Assembly (NCBI RefSeq): GCF_002736105.1
Contig: NZ_CP024123.1
Span: forward strand, 1,666,001 to 1,730,000
Direction of reading: 5' to 3'
Length of the DNA: 64,000 bases
Source of the DNA: Solibacillus sp. R5-41
GTDB lineage: Bacteria; Bacillota; Bacilli; Bacillales_A; Planococcaceae
In this document: in pieces, positions 1 through 8,910 of the stretch
Layout: every line of letters begins with the position of its first letter
Numbering within the stretch: the first letter of the stretch is position 1
Notes under the pieces: generated by a model
The model's input: the letters and a program-made list of their open reading frames with translations, nothing else
Told to the model about the DNA's origin: nothing
Database searches by the model: none
Program-made: the position numbers and the translations under genes

Positions 1-1347
1 CAGTCAATTGACGTATTTGTGGAAAGTGAAGACTTATGGAATAGTATTAAAATTTACAATGGAGAAGGAATGATCGCTAAGAAAAAGATGAGTAAATGGC
101 TGAGTGATACTCGGTCAAAAAATTGGTTGAAGATAAAGAATTGGCGATTCGTTTCGGTGATTGTGTTCAAGTATGACACAGGAAATGGCTATTTTAGTGG
201 TGGTGTTTACCAAGATGATAATTTGATTGAGATTGTCACATTTAAACACGGCTTACGGGAAGAAGAGATGAAAACACTTATTACTTTCTTTCAGTCCAAT
301 GGAAGAAAAGTAAATGAAACAATTTCAGTTGAACCATCAGTTTGTGTCGATATTGCATGCATTGATTTTGATGGAAGTAAATTAAGAGAACCACAATTCC
401 ATGTATTTAGGTTTGATTTGAATCCCGACCAATGTATTTGGCAACAAATGCAACGACAGCTTCAACCAATTCCAGAAGCGGTACAAGTAACTCATCCAAA
501 CAAACCTGTTTGGCCAATAATAGGTATCAATAAAGACGAATATTTATTATATTTGCAAACCGTAGCCCCACATATGATGCCTTTCTTGCGTGACCGTCTA
601 TTAACGGTTATTCGATTTCCTCATGGTGCACTAGGAGAAAGTTTTTATCAGAAAAATAGTCCAGACAACATTCCGGAATTTGTTTCAACTGAACATGTGG
701 AGGGTACTAATTTTATCCTTTGTAATAATATCGAAACCCTTTTGTGGCTAGGGAATCAACTTGCATTAGAGTTTCACATACCGTTTCAAACTATGAATAC
801 TGAGAAGCCTTCCGAAATTGTATTTGATTTAGATCCACCGTCAGTTAATGAATTTGACTTAGCTATCAGTGCTGCTGTAAAAATGAAGGCTATATTTGAT
901 CAATTTAAGTTGAAATCTTTTATAAAAACCTCGGGAGGGAAAGGGATGCAAATATATATTCCGTTACCTATTGATACATTTACTTATGAAGAAACAGGGA
1001 TTTTCACTGAGTTTGTCTGCAATTTTTTAGTAAAGCAGTATCCACAATGGTTTACCACAGAACGCCTAAAGAAAAATCGAGGTAATAAATTATATTTAGA
1101 CTATGTACAGCATCGGGAGGGTAAGACAATTATTGCACCTTATTCGACACGCGGAAACGAAAAAGGACTAATAGCAACGCCATTAAATTGGGATGAGGTG
1201 AATGATTCCTTAAGACCAGAAAAATTTACAATAAATGCTGTATTGGAACGAATTAGAGTTGTAGGTAATCCATTTACAAACTTCCGAGATATTGGGGAAT
1301 TACAGGACTTTAAATCAGTTCTTAATCAGCTAGAAGGGATAAGATAA
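1..1347 (+). CDS. ligD: ATP-dependent DNA ligase/polymerase LigD (5' end outside window)
   Basis: The frame is open from base 1, so the N-terminus lies outside the window. Counting from the first possible start (GTG at 19), residues 16-22 (EGMIAKK) are ligase motif IV and 36-40 (WLKIK) motif V, followed by an OB-fold region. From about residue 165 comes the archaeo-eukaryotic-primase-type polymerase domain with FYQKN (209-213), the metal-binding DLDPP (270-274) and SGGKG (305-309). The ligase-then-polymerase order is that of Bacillus LigD, which with Ku repairs double-strand breaks by end joining. No ku gene is visible in the part shown. The family call is secure; only about the last two thirds of the protein is present. 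Confidence 0.93.
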   Translation, partial: QSIDVFVESEDLWNSIKIYNGEGMIAKKKMSKWLSDTRSKNWLKIKNWRFVSVIVFKYDTGNGYFSGGVYQDDNLIEIVTFKHGLREEEMKTLITFFQSNGRKVNETISVEPSVCVDIACIDFDGSKLREPQFHVFRFDLNPDQCIWQQMQRQLQPIPEAVQVTHPNKPVWPIIGINKDEYLLYLQTVAPHMMPFLRDRLLTVIRFPHGALGESFYQKNSPDNIPEFVSTEHVEGTNFILCNNIETLLWLGNQLALEFHIPFQTMNTEKPSEIVFDLDPPSVNEFDLAISAAVKMKAIFDQFKLKSFIKTSGGKGMQIYIPLPIDTFTYEETGIFTEFVCNFLVKQYPQWFTTERLKKNRGNKLYLDYVQHREGKTIIAPYSTRGNEKGLIATPLNWDEVNDSLRPEKFTINAVLERIRVVGNPFTNFRDIGELQDFKSVLNQLEGIR

Positions 1348-1373
1348 ATTAATAGAACACTCGTGCGTCCGAA

Positions 1374-1511
1374 ATGGAAGTAATGAATTTTAATGGAGTA
1401 AGCATGTTATTTTTTGAAGATGCCCGAATAGGAATTAACTTAGCGGAATTGAGGGAAATTGAAATCGATGGTCAGTCATATAAATTACAGGTTATAGAGT
1501 ATAAAAAATAG
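1374..1511 (+). CDS. Small ORF, 45 aa, unknown
   Basis: A 45-codon frame (MEVMNFNGVSML at its start) lies between ligD and a clear terminator. The first ATG has no good ribosome binding site. The internal ATG at 1404 has GGAG five bases upstream and may be the true start. The product is acidic-to-neutral with no signal peptide and no domain I recognise. The terminator immediately after its stop supports transcription through it, but it could be chance coding. The rest of the 1348-1769 gap, apart from that terminator, shows nothing else. Confidence 0.3.
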   Translation: MEVMNFNGVSMLFFEDARIGINLAELREIEIDGQSYKLQVIEYKK

Positions 1512-1512
1512 A

Positions 1513-1543
1513 CCTTCCACAGAATTGTGGAGGGCTATTTTTG
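1513..1543 (+). terminator. Intrinsic terminator after ligD region
   Basis: A nine-pair stem, CCTTCCACA against TGTGGAGGG with one G-U pair, has a short loop and is followed by CTATTTTTG. It ends transcription of ligD and the small ORF. Confidence 0.75.
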
Positions 1544-1769
1544 TGGAATAAATTATCAAAATCAATTACATATGAAAAAAGCAGAAAAGTTATATTGAGA
1601 ATATTTCAATGTAAAATTCGACAACGTAAAAGTAACCAAAGCAACAAAAAAGCAACAGAAATTCTTAATGTAGGTGAATTTTGGTGAAATCCAATCTTTG
1701 TACAACCACCAAAAACCCTGCTATACTAGGCTTTGTGAATACATATGAAAAAGAAAGAGGTTATGAAAA

Positions 1770-2204
1770 ATGACAAATGCTTACGATGAATATATGAGAC
1801 AAGTAACGCAACCTATGCGTGATGAGCTGGAAAATGCCGGTTTTACACAATTAACAACTGCAGATAGTGTGCATGAGTTTATGGCGGAAACGAAAGGAAC
1901 TTCTTTAGTTGTTATCAACTCGGTATGTGGATGTGCAGCGGGCTTAGCTCGTCCAGCAGCTCGTGAAGCGGTTGCTGAAATAAAGCCTGATCATTTAGTG
2001 ACGGTGTTTGCGGGCCAAGATCCGGAAGCAACAGTTGCGATGCGCGGTTATTTTGATGAAGTGCCACCAAGCTCACCTTCAATGGCTATTTTAAAAGATG
2101 GGCAATTAGCGTATTTTATTCCACGTGACCAAATTGAAGGCTATCCAATGGAACAAATTCGTGAGCATTTATCAGATGTATTAAAGCAAGTATGTGCGGA
2201 GTAA
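1770..2204 (+). CDS. Bacilliredoxin, BrxA/BrxB (YphP/YqiW) family
   Basis: This 144-residue protein is of the family's usual length and has the characteristic CGC active site in NSVCGCAAGLARPAA. Bacilliredoxins remove bacillithiol from S-bacillithiolated proteins in the cytosol after oxidative stress. The start is ATG after AAAGAGG. The next gene (methyltransferase) overlaps its end, which suggests a two-gene unit. Downstream order (YqjE-like peptidase, DinB, RNase Z) recalls the B. subtilis yqiW (brxB) neighbourhood, but a YpiP-like neighbour recalls yphP (brxA), so I leave the paralogue open. Confidence 0.92.
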   Translation: MTNAYDEYMRQVTQPMRDELENAGFTQLTTADSVHEFMAETKGTSLVVINSVCGCAAGLARPAAREAVAEIKPDHLVTVFAGQDPEATVAMRGYFDEVPPSSPSMAILKDGQLAYFIPRDQIEGYPMEQIREHLSDVLKQVCAE

Positions 2205-2980
2205 AAACCATTGTCACAACAGCTGGAAGACCGGATGACCTGTCCTTACAGCTTGTCAATGCTGCGTGTCAAGCGTTAAATGCAAAAGTGGTTCCGCGGA
2301 AAAAGCGTTCGGTTTCAAAGCTGATGGACGAATATACAGCGAATATCATTGTCGCTGGAAAAAATCGATATGAATATTATGCAAATGGTGCTGAGTCGCC
2401 GTTCTTTTTCCATCCAAACTCTGCTGCATTTCGTTTGAAACGAGTGGCGCGCGGTGAGGAAGAGCCCTTATTAAAAGCTTGTCAATTGCTGAGCGGCGAT
2501 TCTTTTTTAGATTGTACGCTTGGCATTGGTTCAGACAGTATGGTTGCGGCTTATGCGGTGGGGGCAGTAGGACGAGTAATCGGCCTTGAAGTGGATCAAA
2601 ATATTGCATTCATTGTTCAAAATGGCATGAAAACGTATGATACAACAGAGCTTCCATTGACGGAATGCATGCGTCAAATAGAAGTTGTTCATACAAAAGC
2701 GGTAGATTTTTTACAACAGCAACCAGACAATAGCTTTGATGTTGTGTATATGGATCCAATGTTTGAGGAAGTCATTGAAGAAGCGACGAATTTTGAAGCA
2801 TTGCGCCATGCTGGAAGTCATATCGCACTTGATGCAGAGTGGATTCGTGAGGCGAAACGAGTTGCGAAAAAACGCGTCGTATTAAAAGCCCACTATAAAT
2901 CCGAATTTTTTGAGCAATATGATTTTGTACGAGATGTACGCTTAACAGCTAAATTTCATTACGGTATATGGCAGAAATAA
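2192..2980 (+). CDS. Class I SAM-dependent methyltransferase, YpiP-like
   Basis: A 262-residue Rossmann methyltransferase. Motif I is FLDCTLGIGSD (residues 105-115), an acidic end of beta2 is seen in VIGLEVD, and the catalytic-loop motif is YMDPMF (186-191), a DPxF variant of the DPPY type. The substrate is not evident; RNA or protein is possible. The ATG at 2192 overlaps the bacilliredoxin gene by 13 bases and has a poor binding site. GGAG at 2198-2201 is instead well placed for an ATT at 2210, so the true start may be that rare codon, giving a protein beginning IVTTAGRPD. The pair is probably translationally coupled. Confidence 0.75.
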   Translation: MCGVKTIVTTAGRPDDLSLQLVNAACQALNAKVVPRKKRSVSKLMDEYTANIIVAGKNRYEYYANGAESPFFFHPNSAAFRLKRVARGEEEPLLKACQLLSGDSFLDCTLGIGSDSMVAAYAVGAVGRVIGLEVDQNIAFIVQNGMKTYDTTELPLTECMRQIEVVHTKAVDFLQQQPDNSFDVVYMDPMFEEVIEEATNFEALRHAGSHIALDAEWIREAKRVAKKRVVLKAHYKSEFFEQYDFVRDVRLTAKFHYGIWQK

Positions 2981-2985
2981 ATTAG

Positions 2986-3016
2986 TACTTGCTCTTATAT
3001 TAGGAGCGAGTATTTT
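2986..3016 (+). terminator. Intrinsic terminator after methyltransferase gene
   Basis: TACTTGCTC pairs with GAGCGAGTA around an eight- to nine-base loop and is followed by TTTTATTA. It closes the bacilliredoxin-methyltransferase unit. Confidence 0.65.
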
Positions 3017-3187
3017 ATTATATATGGACAATTTGGTTTGAAAGAAGTCTTCAAACGACCGTAAAAAGCACCAACTAAACCTGTATTAAATGTATTAAAT
3101 ATGCAAAAGAAATCAATTTAACCAAAAACCTCTTAGACAAGCACTAGTTAAACATATTACACTGTAATATATAAGGGGGCGTTTTCT

Positions 3188-4135
3188 ATGGAATGGGAGC
3201 AATTACAACAGCAAGCTGAAAATTACCGATTACAATTACTGAACGTCGATAAATGGAAGAAGCAGCATACGACGCTTGAAAAATTAATTCAACATGCAAA
3301 TCGCGAATTAAAGCATTATGAATCCGAACTGATAGCGGCGAAAAAAGAGCTTCAGAAACTGGAAAAAACATCGATACTTAATTTGTTCCGTGAATGGTCT
3401 GGGAAAAAAGATGAGCTGATTGAGCAGCGTCTTGATGTCGTGGCAGTTAGCGAATTGAAGTTTATTGAAGCGCAATTAACGCATGAAGATTTAAAGGATG
3501 ATTTGGTCGACCTTGTACATAAAATTAATGCAGTAAATGAGTCCTATGTCGCGCAAGAACTTCAAAAATTGGAACGAAAACGAGAATTGTGGCTTATGCA
3601 GCATGCCCCACATGTTGCGGAAAAATTAACGAAGCTATTAGAAGATGAACTACTATTGAAGCAATTAGTAATAGAAATTCATGAAGCGATAGATGCGGGG
3701 AAAAATGCTATACGTACCTTAACTGATGCTGCCCATTCGTTGAAGAGTGCCAGCTCGTATTCAACGTGGGACACATATTTCGGTGGTGGGTTTATTGCGA
3801 CCGCTTTGAAACATGACAAGCTAGATGAATCCAATAGTAAGATTCACAATGCCCAAATTTCGTTGCAACGCTTTCATAATGAATTATTAGATGTTCAACA
3901 AATGAAACAGGACACTTTAAATATTGATACGGATGGATTGGTGAAATTTGCTGATTATTTCTTTGATGATATCTTCTCAGCTTGGTCAATCCATTCAAAA
4001 ATTTCTACATCCATGAATCAAATTTCACGCGTGCAAGATGATGTTAATAATACTTTGCAGCAACTTCAAATGAAGCTAGACGTTTCTTTAGAGAAAAAAC
4101 AAGAAATTATGACACAAAAGCAAGTCATTTACTAA
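3188..4135 (+). CDS. Coiled-coil protein of unknown function
   Basis: A 315-residue soluble protein, start ATG after GGGGGCG. Long heptad-like runs rich in K, E, L and Q cover about residues 1-75 and 115-160, and again the last 60 residues. Around residues 190-210 is a motif SYSTWDTYFGGGFIATALKH, which recurs in uncharacterised Bacillales coiled-coil proteins and may be the family signature. There is no signal peptide or membrane segment. It stands alone between terminator-bounded genes. I cannot assign a role; a structural or chaperone-like part is only a guess. Confidence 0.7.
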   Translation: MEWEQLQQQAENYRLQLLNVDKWKKQHTTLEKLIQHANRELKHYESELIAAKKELQKLEKTSILNLFREWSGKKDELIEQRLDVVAVSELKFIEAQLTHEDLKDDLVDLVHKINAVNESYVAQELQKLERKRELWLMQHAPHVAEKLTKLLEDELLLKQLVIEIHEAIDAGKNAIRTLTDAAHSLKSASSYSTWDTYFGGGFIATALKHDKLDESNSKIHNAQISLQRFHNELLDVQQMKQDTLNIDTDGLVKFADYFFDDIFSAWSIHSKISTSMNQISRVQDDVNNTLQQLQMKLDVSLEKKQEIMTQKQVIY

Positions 4136-4218
4136 TCGGATGAACAAGCATTGTTTTTTCAAAAATAGGGGCGTAAAATAAGGCATAAAATAGTCTATAT
4201 AATGAGGAGTGTTTCGAG

Positions 4219-5331
4219 ATGAATAGTCGTTTAGTCAATGAATTTTTAGAGTTAGTACAAATAGATTCTGAAACAAAGCATGAGGAAGTCATTGCACCAG
4301 TAATAGTGGAAAAACTTACGGAAATGGGCTTTGACGTTTTCCAGGATGATGCACATACACGCAACGGCCATGGCGCAGGAAATATTATTGCAACATTGCA
4401 TGGGGATAAGGCAATTGATCCGATTTACTTTACTGTACATATGGATACAGTCGTACCGGGTAAAGGGATAAAGCCTGAGATCCGTGAAGATGGCTATATT
4501 TATTCGGATGGCACAACCATTTTAGGTGCAGACGATAAAGCAGGGATGGCCGCTTTATTTGAAATGGCACGTCGATTAAAAGAACAAAATATTGAACATG
4601 GAACGATTCAATTCATTATTACTGCTGGTGAAGAGAGTGGCTTAGTCGGTGCAAAAGAATTAGATCCGGCACATATTATTGCAAAATATGGTTTCGCGGT
4701 TGATAGTGATGGAAAAGTTGGGGGGATCGTCGTAGCCGCTCCATTCCAGGCGAAAGTTTCTGCGAAAGTAATCGGTAAAAAAGCCCATGCAGGGGTTGCA
4801 CCGGAAAAAGGGATTTCGGCCATTACACTTGCTGCTAAAGCGGTTGCTCAAATGAAATTAGGTCGTTTAGATGAAGAAACAACAGCAAATATCGGTCGTT
4901 TTGAAGGTGGACAAGCGACAAATATCGTTTGTGATGAAGTAAATATTCTTGCGGAAGCCCGTTCAATCGATGAAACCAAATTACACGTGCAAACCGCACA
5001 TATGAAAGAAACATTTGAGCGAATTGCAGAGGAAAATGGTGGTCGTGCAGAGGTAGAAGTAAAATTAATGTACCCAGGCTTCCGCGTAACGGAACAAGAT
5101 AAAGTTGTTCAAATCGCGATGGCTGCCGTAGAAGCAGTGGATCGTACACCGTTGTTAGGTATTTCTGGTGGCGGTAGCGATGCAAATGTAATTGCAGGCT
5201 TCGGGATTCCAACAGTAAATTTATCTGTAGGCTATGAAGAAATTCACACGACAAATGAAAGAATGCCTGTTGAAGAGTTAGAAAAATTAGCTGATTTATT
5301 AGTGGCAATAGTGAAACAAACAACAAATTAA
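4219..5331 (+). CDS. M20 family metallopeptidase, PepT/YqjE-like
   Basis: A 370-residue zinc peptidase/deacylase of the M20 family, of normal length. Metal-site motifs are visible in order: YFTVHMDTVVPG (first zinc ligand H and the following D), GADDKAGMAAL (bridging D), TAGEESGLVGAKELD (catalytic E and ligand E), SDGKVGG, and the C-terminal ligand region YEEIHTTNERM. The dimerisation domain lies between. The closest pattern is YqjE/tripeptidase T, acting on small peptides in the cytosol. Start ATG after GAGGAGTG. The cheW-like gene follows 11 bases later, so the two are probably co-transcribed. Confidence 0.88.
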   Translation: MNSRLVNEFLELVQIDSETKHEEVIAPVIVEKLTEMGFDVFQDDAHTRNGHGAGNIIATLHGDKAIDPIYFTVHMDTVVPGKGIKPEIREDGYIYSDGTTILGADDKAGMAALFEMARRLKEQNIEHGTIQFIITAGEESGLVGAKELDPAHIIAKYGFAVDSDGKVGGIVVAAPFQAKVSAKVIGKKAHAGVAPEKGISAITLAAKAVAQMKLGRLDEETTANIGRFEGGQATNIVCDEVNILAEARSIDETKLHVQTAHMKETFERIAEENGGRAEVEVKLMYPGFRVTEQDKVVQIAMAAVEAVDRTPLLGISGGGSDANVIAGFGIPTVNLSVGYEEIHTTNERMPVEELEKLADLLVAIVKQTTN

Positions 5332-5342
5332 GAGGTGACAAA

Positions 5343-5831
5343 ATGAAATTTGAAAAATCGGTCGTTTTCGCATGTGGAAATGAGGAATATGCGGTACCAA
5401 TTGAGCAAGTTGTATCGATTGAAAAGCTAGAGCGTGTGACCCCGATTCCGCATTTACCCAATTATTTATTAGGCTTCACGAGAAATCGTGGGGAGCTTAT
5501 TCCAGTAATTGATTTGCAACGAATTTTATATAATCGTTCGACATCTGGTGATATTGCCCGTATCATTATTTTAAATACCGAGCTTGTGAACTATGGTTTA
5601 TATGTTTCGGATGCAAGAGAAATACTAAATTTTGATCCCTCTATAATTAAGCAAATGGGTTTGGTGAATTATGAGAAAACGAAATATTTTACGGCGGTTG
5701 CGAATTTAGAAGATCGCATGATTTCTTGTATTGATCCAGATATTTTAGTGAATTCACTAGAAGGCATTCGTGAAATTGTTCAATACTTGCACAAAATGCT
5801 AGAAAATGAAACAGAAGAAGCCACATTATAA
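5343..5831 (+). CDS. cheW: CheW-domain chemotaxis adaptor
   Basis: A 162-residue protein that is almost entirely one CheW domain: FACGNEEYAVPIEQVVSIEK at the start, then the conserved turn LPNYLLGFTRNRGELIPVID at about residues 37-56. CheW couples chemoreceptors to the kinase CheA at the cell pole. There is no receiver domain, so it is not CheV. RBS AGAGGTGA precedes the ATG. It lies just after the M20 peptidase and before a terminator, away from any chemotaxis operon, so it may be a second CheW copy. Confidence 0.85.
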   Translation: MKFEKSVVFACGNEEYAVPIEQVVSIEKLERVTPIPHLPNYLLGFTRNRGELIPVIDLQRILYNRSTSGDIARIIILNTELVNYGLYVSDAREILNFDPSIIKQMGLVNYEKTKYFTAVANLEDRMISCIDPDILVNSLEGIREIVQYLHKMLENETEEATL

Positions 5832-5846
5832 AATAACGTGGCAACG

Positions 5847-5888
5847 AAAAACACGCAACACCATTAGAGTGGGATGTGCGTGTTTTTT
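5847..5888 (+). terminator. Intrinsic terminator after cheW
   Basis: AAAACACGCA pairs with TGCGTGTTTT around a long loop that itself has CCA/TGG pairing, followed by a U-run. Confidence 0.75.
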
Positions 5889-5979
5889 CGAGCCATCCAA
5901 TGTAAATTGAACAATATTTCGAATATTTGGAACTTTGTAGCGCCTTGACTCGTATAAAAGGAAAAGGTGGTGTTAGTGA

Positions 5980-6480
5980 ATGAATACCTATTATCGACCG
6001 GTATTACATATCGAAAAATCTAATTCAGAACGTGTAGCGAATATTATTGGGTACGCATCACTTGTTGCAATGGTGCTTTACTTACTTTTGAAATGGTCGT
6101 CCTTGCCTGCACAAGTAGCTGCCCATTTCAATGCGGCAGGAGAGGTTGATCGTTGGGGGTCAAAATATGAGCTTCTAATTTTGCCAGTTATTGCTATTCT
6201 AATTACGTTTTTCATGGAGCTAATTGAACGTTATCCACATGTTCATAATTACCCGGAAAGGCTATGTGAAGCGAATGTCCACGCCTTTTATTTAAATAGT
6301 CGTCAAATGCTAAATTATATGAAAAACATTATAAACATGTTATTTGCCTTTCTTGTGTATGAAAGTATCGAAATTTCTGTTAGTGACGATATTGCGCTAG
6401 GGCTTCCATTCGGATTGTTCCTCTTTGCATTGTTTGTTGTTATGATATGGAAAATAATTGTAAGTACAAAAATAAAGTAA
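5980..6480 (+). CDS. DUF1648 membrane protein
   Basis: A 166-residue protein with four predicted membrane segments (about residues 23-41, 62-80, 112-128 and 138-160). After the first segment comes the DUF1648 signature LPAQVAAHFNAAGEVDRWGS, in which the H, G and W positions are conserved. The function of the family is not firmly known; SdpI, the immunity protein to a cannibalism toxin, also carries this domain, but here only the single-domain form is present. Start ATG after AAAAGGTGG. The next gene begins shortly after, so co-transcription is possible. Confidence 0.8.
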   Translation: MNTYYRPVLHIEKSNSERVANIIGYASLVAMVLYLLLKWSSLPAQVAAHFNAAGEVDRWGSKYELLILPVIAILITFFMELIERYPHVHNYPERLCEANVHAFYLNSRQMLNYMKNIINMLFAFLVYESIEISVSDDIALGLPFGLFLFALFVVMIWKIIVSTKIK

Positions 6481-6514
6481 TCGAAATTGAATTGTGGAAA
6501 AGGGAGTAAAAATG

Positions 6515-6991
6515 ATGAAAGCATATTTAGCAAATGGATTATTTTCAATTGGAGATCGGTACGTCAATGAGGTGTTAGCTGCGAAAATACGGGAAGCTGT
6601 ACCAACGATTGACTTGTATGTGCCACAAGAAAATGGTGCCATAAATGATAAAAATAGTTATGCCAATAGCTTAGCCATTGCAGAGGCTGATTTAGCGAGC
6701 TTGCAAGTAAGTGATGTATTAATTGCTGTTATTGATGGCATTGAGATTGACTCGGGTGTGGCAGCGGAAATCGGTGCGTTTTCGATGTTAAATCGACCAA
6801 TTATTGCGCTGTTTTCTGATGTTCGCCAGTTGGGACGTACGAATACGAAAAAAATTGATGCATTAATTGAAGATGGCACAGAAAATCAATTTATTTACCG
6901 CAATTTATTCGTTGTCGGGCTCATTAAGCGAAACGGCAAAATTGTTGCGACAATGGATGAAGTTGTCGAACAATTATTGTTACTTGCTTGA
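6515..6991 (+). CDS. Nucleoside 2-deoxyribosyltransferase family protein
   Basis: A 158-residue protein starting MKAYLANGLFS, the usual entry strand of this fold, with DVLIAVIDGIEIDSGVAAEIGAF carrying the conserved D and catalytic E of the family (D..D.G.a.EiG). Such enzymes swap or hydrolyse the glycosidic bond of deoxyribonucleosides in nucleotide salvage. AGGGAG at 6501-6506 is better spaced for the ATG at 6515 than for the one at 6512 or the upstream GTG at 6494. It may form a unit with the DUF1648 gene before it. Confidence 0.85.
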   Translation: MKAYLANGLFSIGDRYVNEVLAAKIREAVPTIDLYVPQENGAINDKNSYANSLAIAEADLASLQVSDVLIAVIDGIEIDSGVAAEIGAFSMLNRPIIALFSDVRQLGRTNTKKIDALIEDGTENQFIYRNLFVVGLIKRNGKIVATMDEVVEQLLLLA

Positions 6992-7044
6992 ATGGAAAAT
7001 TGAATATTTAACGAAATTGAACTGTTAAAGGTGGGGTCAAGTAG

Positions 7045-7623
7045 ATGAAAGCCTTACAAAATAATATTGTAAAATTAGAACCTATTAATACAGAGCATAT
7101 AGACGGAATATTAAATGCCGCGCGTTTCCCTGAAATTTGGGAGCATATGTCGGTAACGTTATTAGACCGGGAAAGTGTCGTTCATTATGTAGAAGATGCA
7201 ATACATAAAAGAGATGCCAAAACCGACTATCCATTCGTGATAGTCGATGCGCAAACGAATGAAATTATTGGCTCGACTTCTTATATGGATATTTCAATGG
7301 CGCATAAACGCCTCGAAATCGGCTCTACTTGGCTTACACCAGCAAATTGGCGTTCGAATATAAATACAAATTGCAAATTTTTATTATTGCAATACGGTTT
7401 TGAAGAACTTAGATTCAATCGAATTCAAATTAAAACAGGTCATGAAAATGTCCGCTCGCAAAAAGCGATTGAGCGTCTAGGTGCTGTAAAAGAAGGCATT
7501 TTACGCAATCATATGATTCAAAAAGAGGGCACAATACGTCATACCGTTATGTATAGCATCACTAGTGAGGAATGGCCGGAAATGAAGAAACGTTTTATGG
7601 AAGAGTTTTTATGTAGGAACTAA
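7045..7623 (+). CDS. GNAT acetyltransferase, RimJ/RimL type
   Basis: A 192-residue GNAT protein. The N-terminal part NIVKLEPINTEHIDGIL and the later RIQIKTGHENVRSQKAIERLGAVKEGILRNH are typical of the RimJ/RimL branch, which acetylates N-terminal or side-chain amino groups. The acetyl-CoA loop region is around TWLTPANWRSNINTNCK. Start ATG follows AAAGGTGGGG. The substrate cannot be told from sequence. Confidence 0.85.
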   Translation: MKALQNNIVKLEPINTEHIDGILNAARFPEIWEHMSVTLLDRESVVHYVEDAIHKRDAKTDYPFVIVDAQTNEIIGSTSYMDISMAHKRLEIGSTWLTPANWRSNINTNCKFLLLQYGFEELRFNRIQIKTGHENVRSQKAIERLGAVKEGILRNHMIQKEGTIRHTVMYSITSEEWPEMKKRFMEEFLCRN

Positions 7624-7657
7624 TGCAATTAGAGACAGATTTCATTGGAGGTGCATA

Positions 7658-8833
7658 TTGAAACAACTAGAAATCAATCAAATGATACAAAGGCAGACAC
7701 CTGAGTTTTTGCATACAATTTGGCCAAATTTTAAAAAAGTCGCGTTTGCCATTTATGATGAAAATGATGTTTATGTATTTCATCATCCTAAATTTCCAAA
7801 TGAACAATACTTCAAGATTCCAAAAGATGAGCGCTTTATAGCGGATGGATTGCTAATCTTTGAAGATTATCCAACAGCGATAGTGGATAAAAATCGCTAT
7901 GAAACCTTCCCACAATTAATGGCAATCGTCGTTCATGAATTATTTCACGGCTTTCAATATTTGCAGGATGAAAAGCGTTTTCCGAATGAAATCAGTGGGG
8001 TCATGTACACAGAAGATGCTCAAAACATTGCGTATCGGGTAAAAGAGCGTGCATTATTAGCCGACGCGATATTATTAAAAAATGAGTTTGAAAAATTGCA
8101 AGCGTTAAAGCAATTTATTGCCATTCGGAAAAAACGTGCGATATTGTTTTCTGAATTCGTACAATATGAACAACTGATGGAATCGATTGAAGGACCAGCT
8201 TTTTATTGTGAGCTAAAAACTTATCTCCTTGTTACGAATCAAACGGTGGATGATGTTTTTCATTTATATGGGAAATCACTAATAGATGCGAAAGAAAGTA
8301 TGTTAGCTATCCGTAAAAGTTGCTATGATTCGGGACTATTTATTTGCCTAGCGTTAGACAAGTGGCGACCAGATTGGAAAGAACAATTCTTTGATGAGCA
8401 ATTAACAGTATTTGAGCTCCTTGAACAAATAGGCGATTTCAATATTGACGTTGAAGTAGAGTGCAATGAGGACGCATACACGATTGCGGAAATCATGAAT
8501 CAACATAAAGAACAGCAAGTGCAGCAGTTTTTCAATAATAATAATTATTTGGTAGAAATAAAAGGGCCATTGAAAATTACCTCAGTTGATCCAATGAACA
8601 TGACCCATTGGCATGACAACGTACTGCATAAGCACTTTGTAAAAATTAAGCTTCAAGAAAAGGAAGTTACGTTATTGCAGCCCGTATTAACTCGTATTTG
8701 TGACGGGGATTTATGGCACATCTCGTCCATCCAATTCTATTCTACCGAAAAACCAACAGTAAAGAGAAATAAGCATATCATCCGTGAATTAGGTGAAATC
8801 GACACTGCGTCCTATCAAGTAGCGGTGAAATGA
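7658..8833 (+). CDS. Putative zinc metallopeptidase (HExxH), uncharacterised
   Basis: A 391-residue soluble protein with HELFH at residues 93-97 in VVHELFHGFQYLQ, the zinc motif of gluzincin/zincin peptidases. A downstream ESIEGPAFYCE (about residues 176-186) could give the third zinc ligand and resembles the EGxAxY motif of some peptidases. The C-terminal third is a separate beta-rich region. No signal peptide, so it probably acts in the cytosol. TTG is used as start after the strong GGAGGTG. I do not recognise the family by name. Confidence 0.7.
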   Translation: MKQLEINQMIQRQTPEFLHTIWPNFKKVAFAIYDENDVYVFHHPKFPNEQYFKIPKDERFIADGLLIFEDYPTAIVDKNRYETFPQLMAIVVHELFHGFQYLQDEKRFPNEISGVMYTEDAQNIAYRVKERALLADAILLKNEFEKLQALKQFIAIRKKRAILFSEFVQYEQLMESIEGPAFYCELKTYLLVTNQTVDDVFHLYGKSLIDAKESMLAIRKSCYDSGLFICLALDKWRPDWKEQFFDEQLTVFELLEQIGDFNIDVEVECNEDAYTIAEIMNQHKEQQVQQFFNNNNYLVEIKGPLKITSVDPMNMTHWHDNVLHKHFVKIKLQEKEVTLLQPVLTRICDGDLWHISSIQFYSTEKPTVKRNKHIIRELGEIDTASYQVAVK

Positions 8834-8869
8834 AAATGACGAATAGAACAGCTATTTGAATTCAGTGGT

Positions 8870-8910
8870 GGAAAAGGGCGTAAAAAGAGCCCTTCTCCAT
8901 TTTTTTTTTT
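8870..8910. terminator. Bidirectional terminator (copy 1 of a duplicated block)
   Basis: AAGGGC and GCCCTT form the stem, within GGAAAAGGGC...GCCCTTCTCC, followed on the + strand by eleven T. It serves the metallopeptidase gene on + and the ORF on -. A second copy lies at 11029-11060. Confidence 0.75.

Noticed and set aside
4835..5461. 208-codon minus-strand frame
   Set aside because: Antisense to the M20 peptidase and cheW genes, both well supported; leucine/serine-rich shadow translation.
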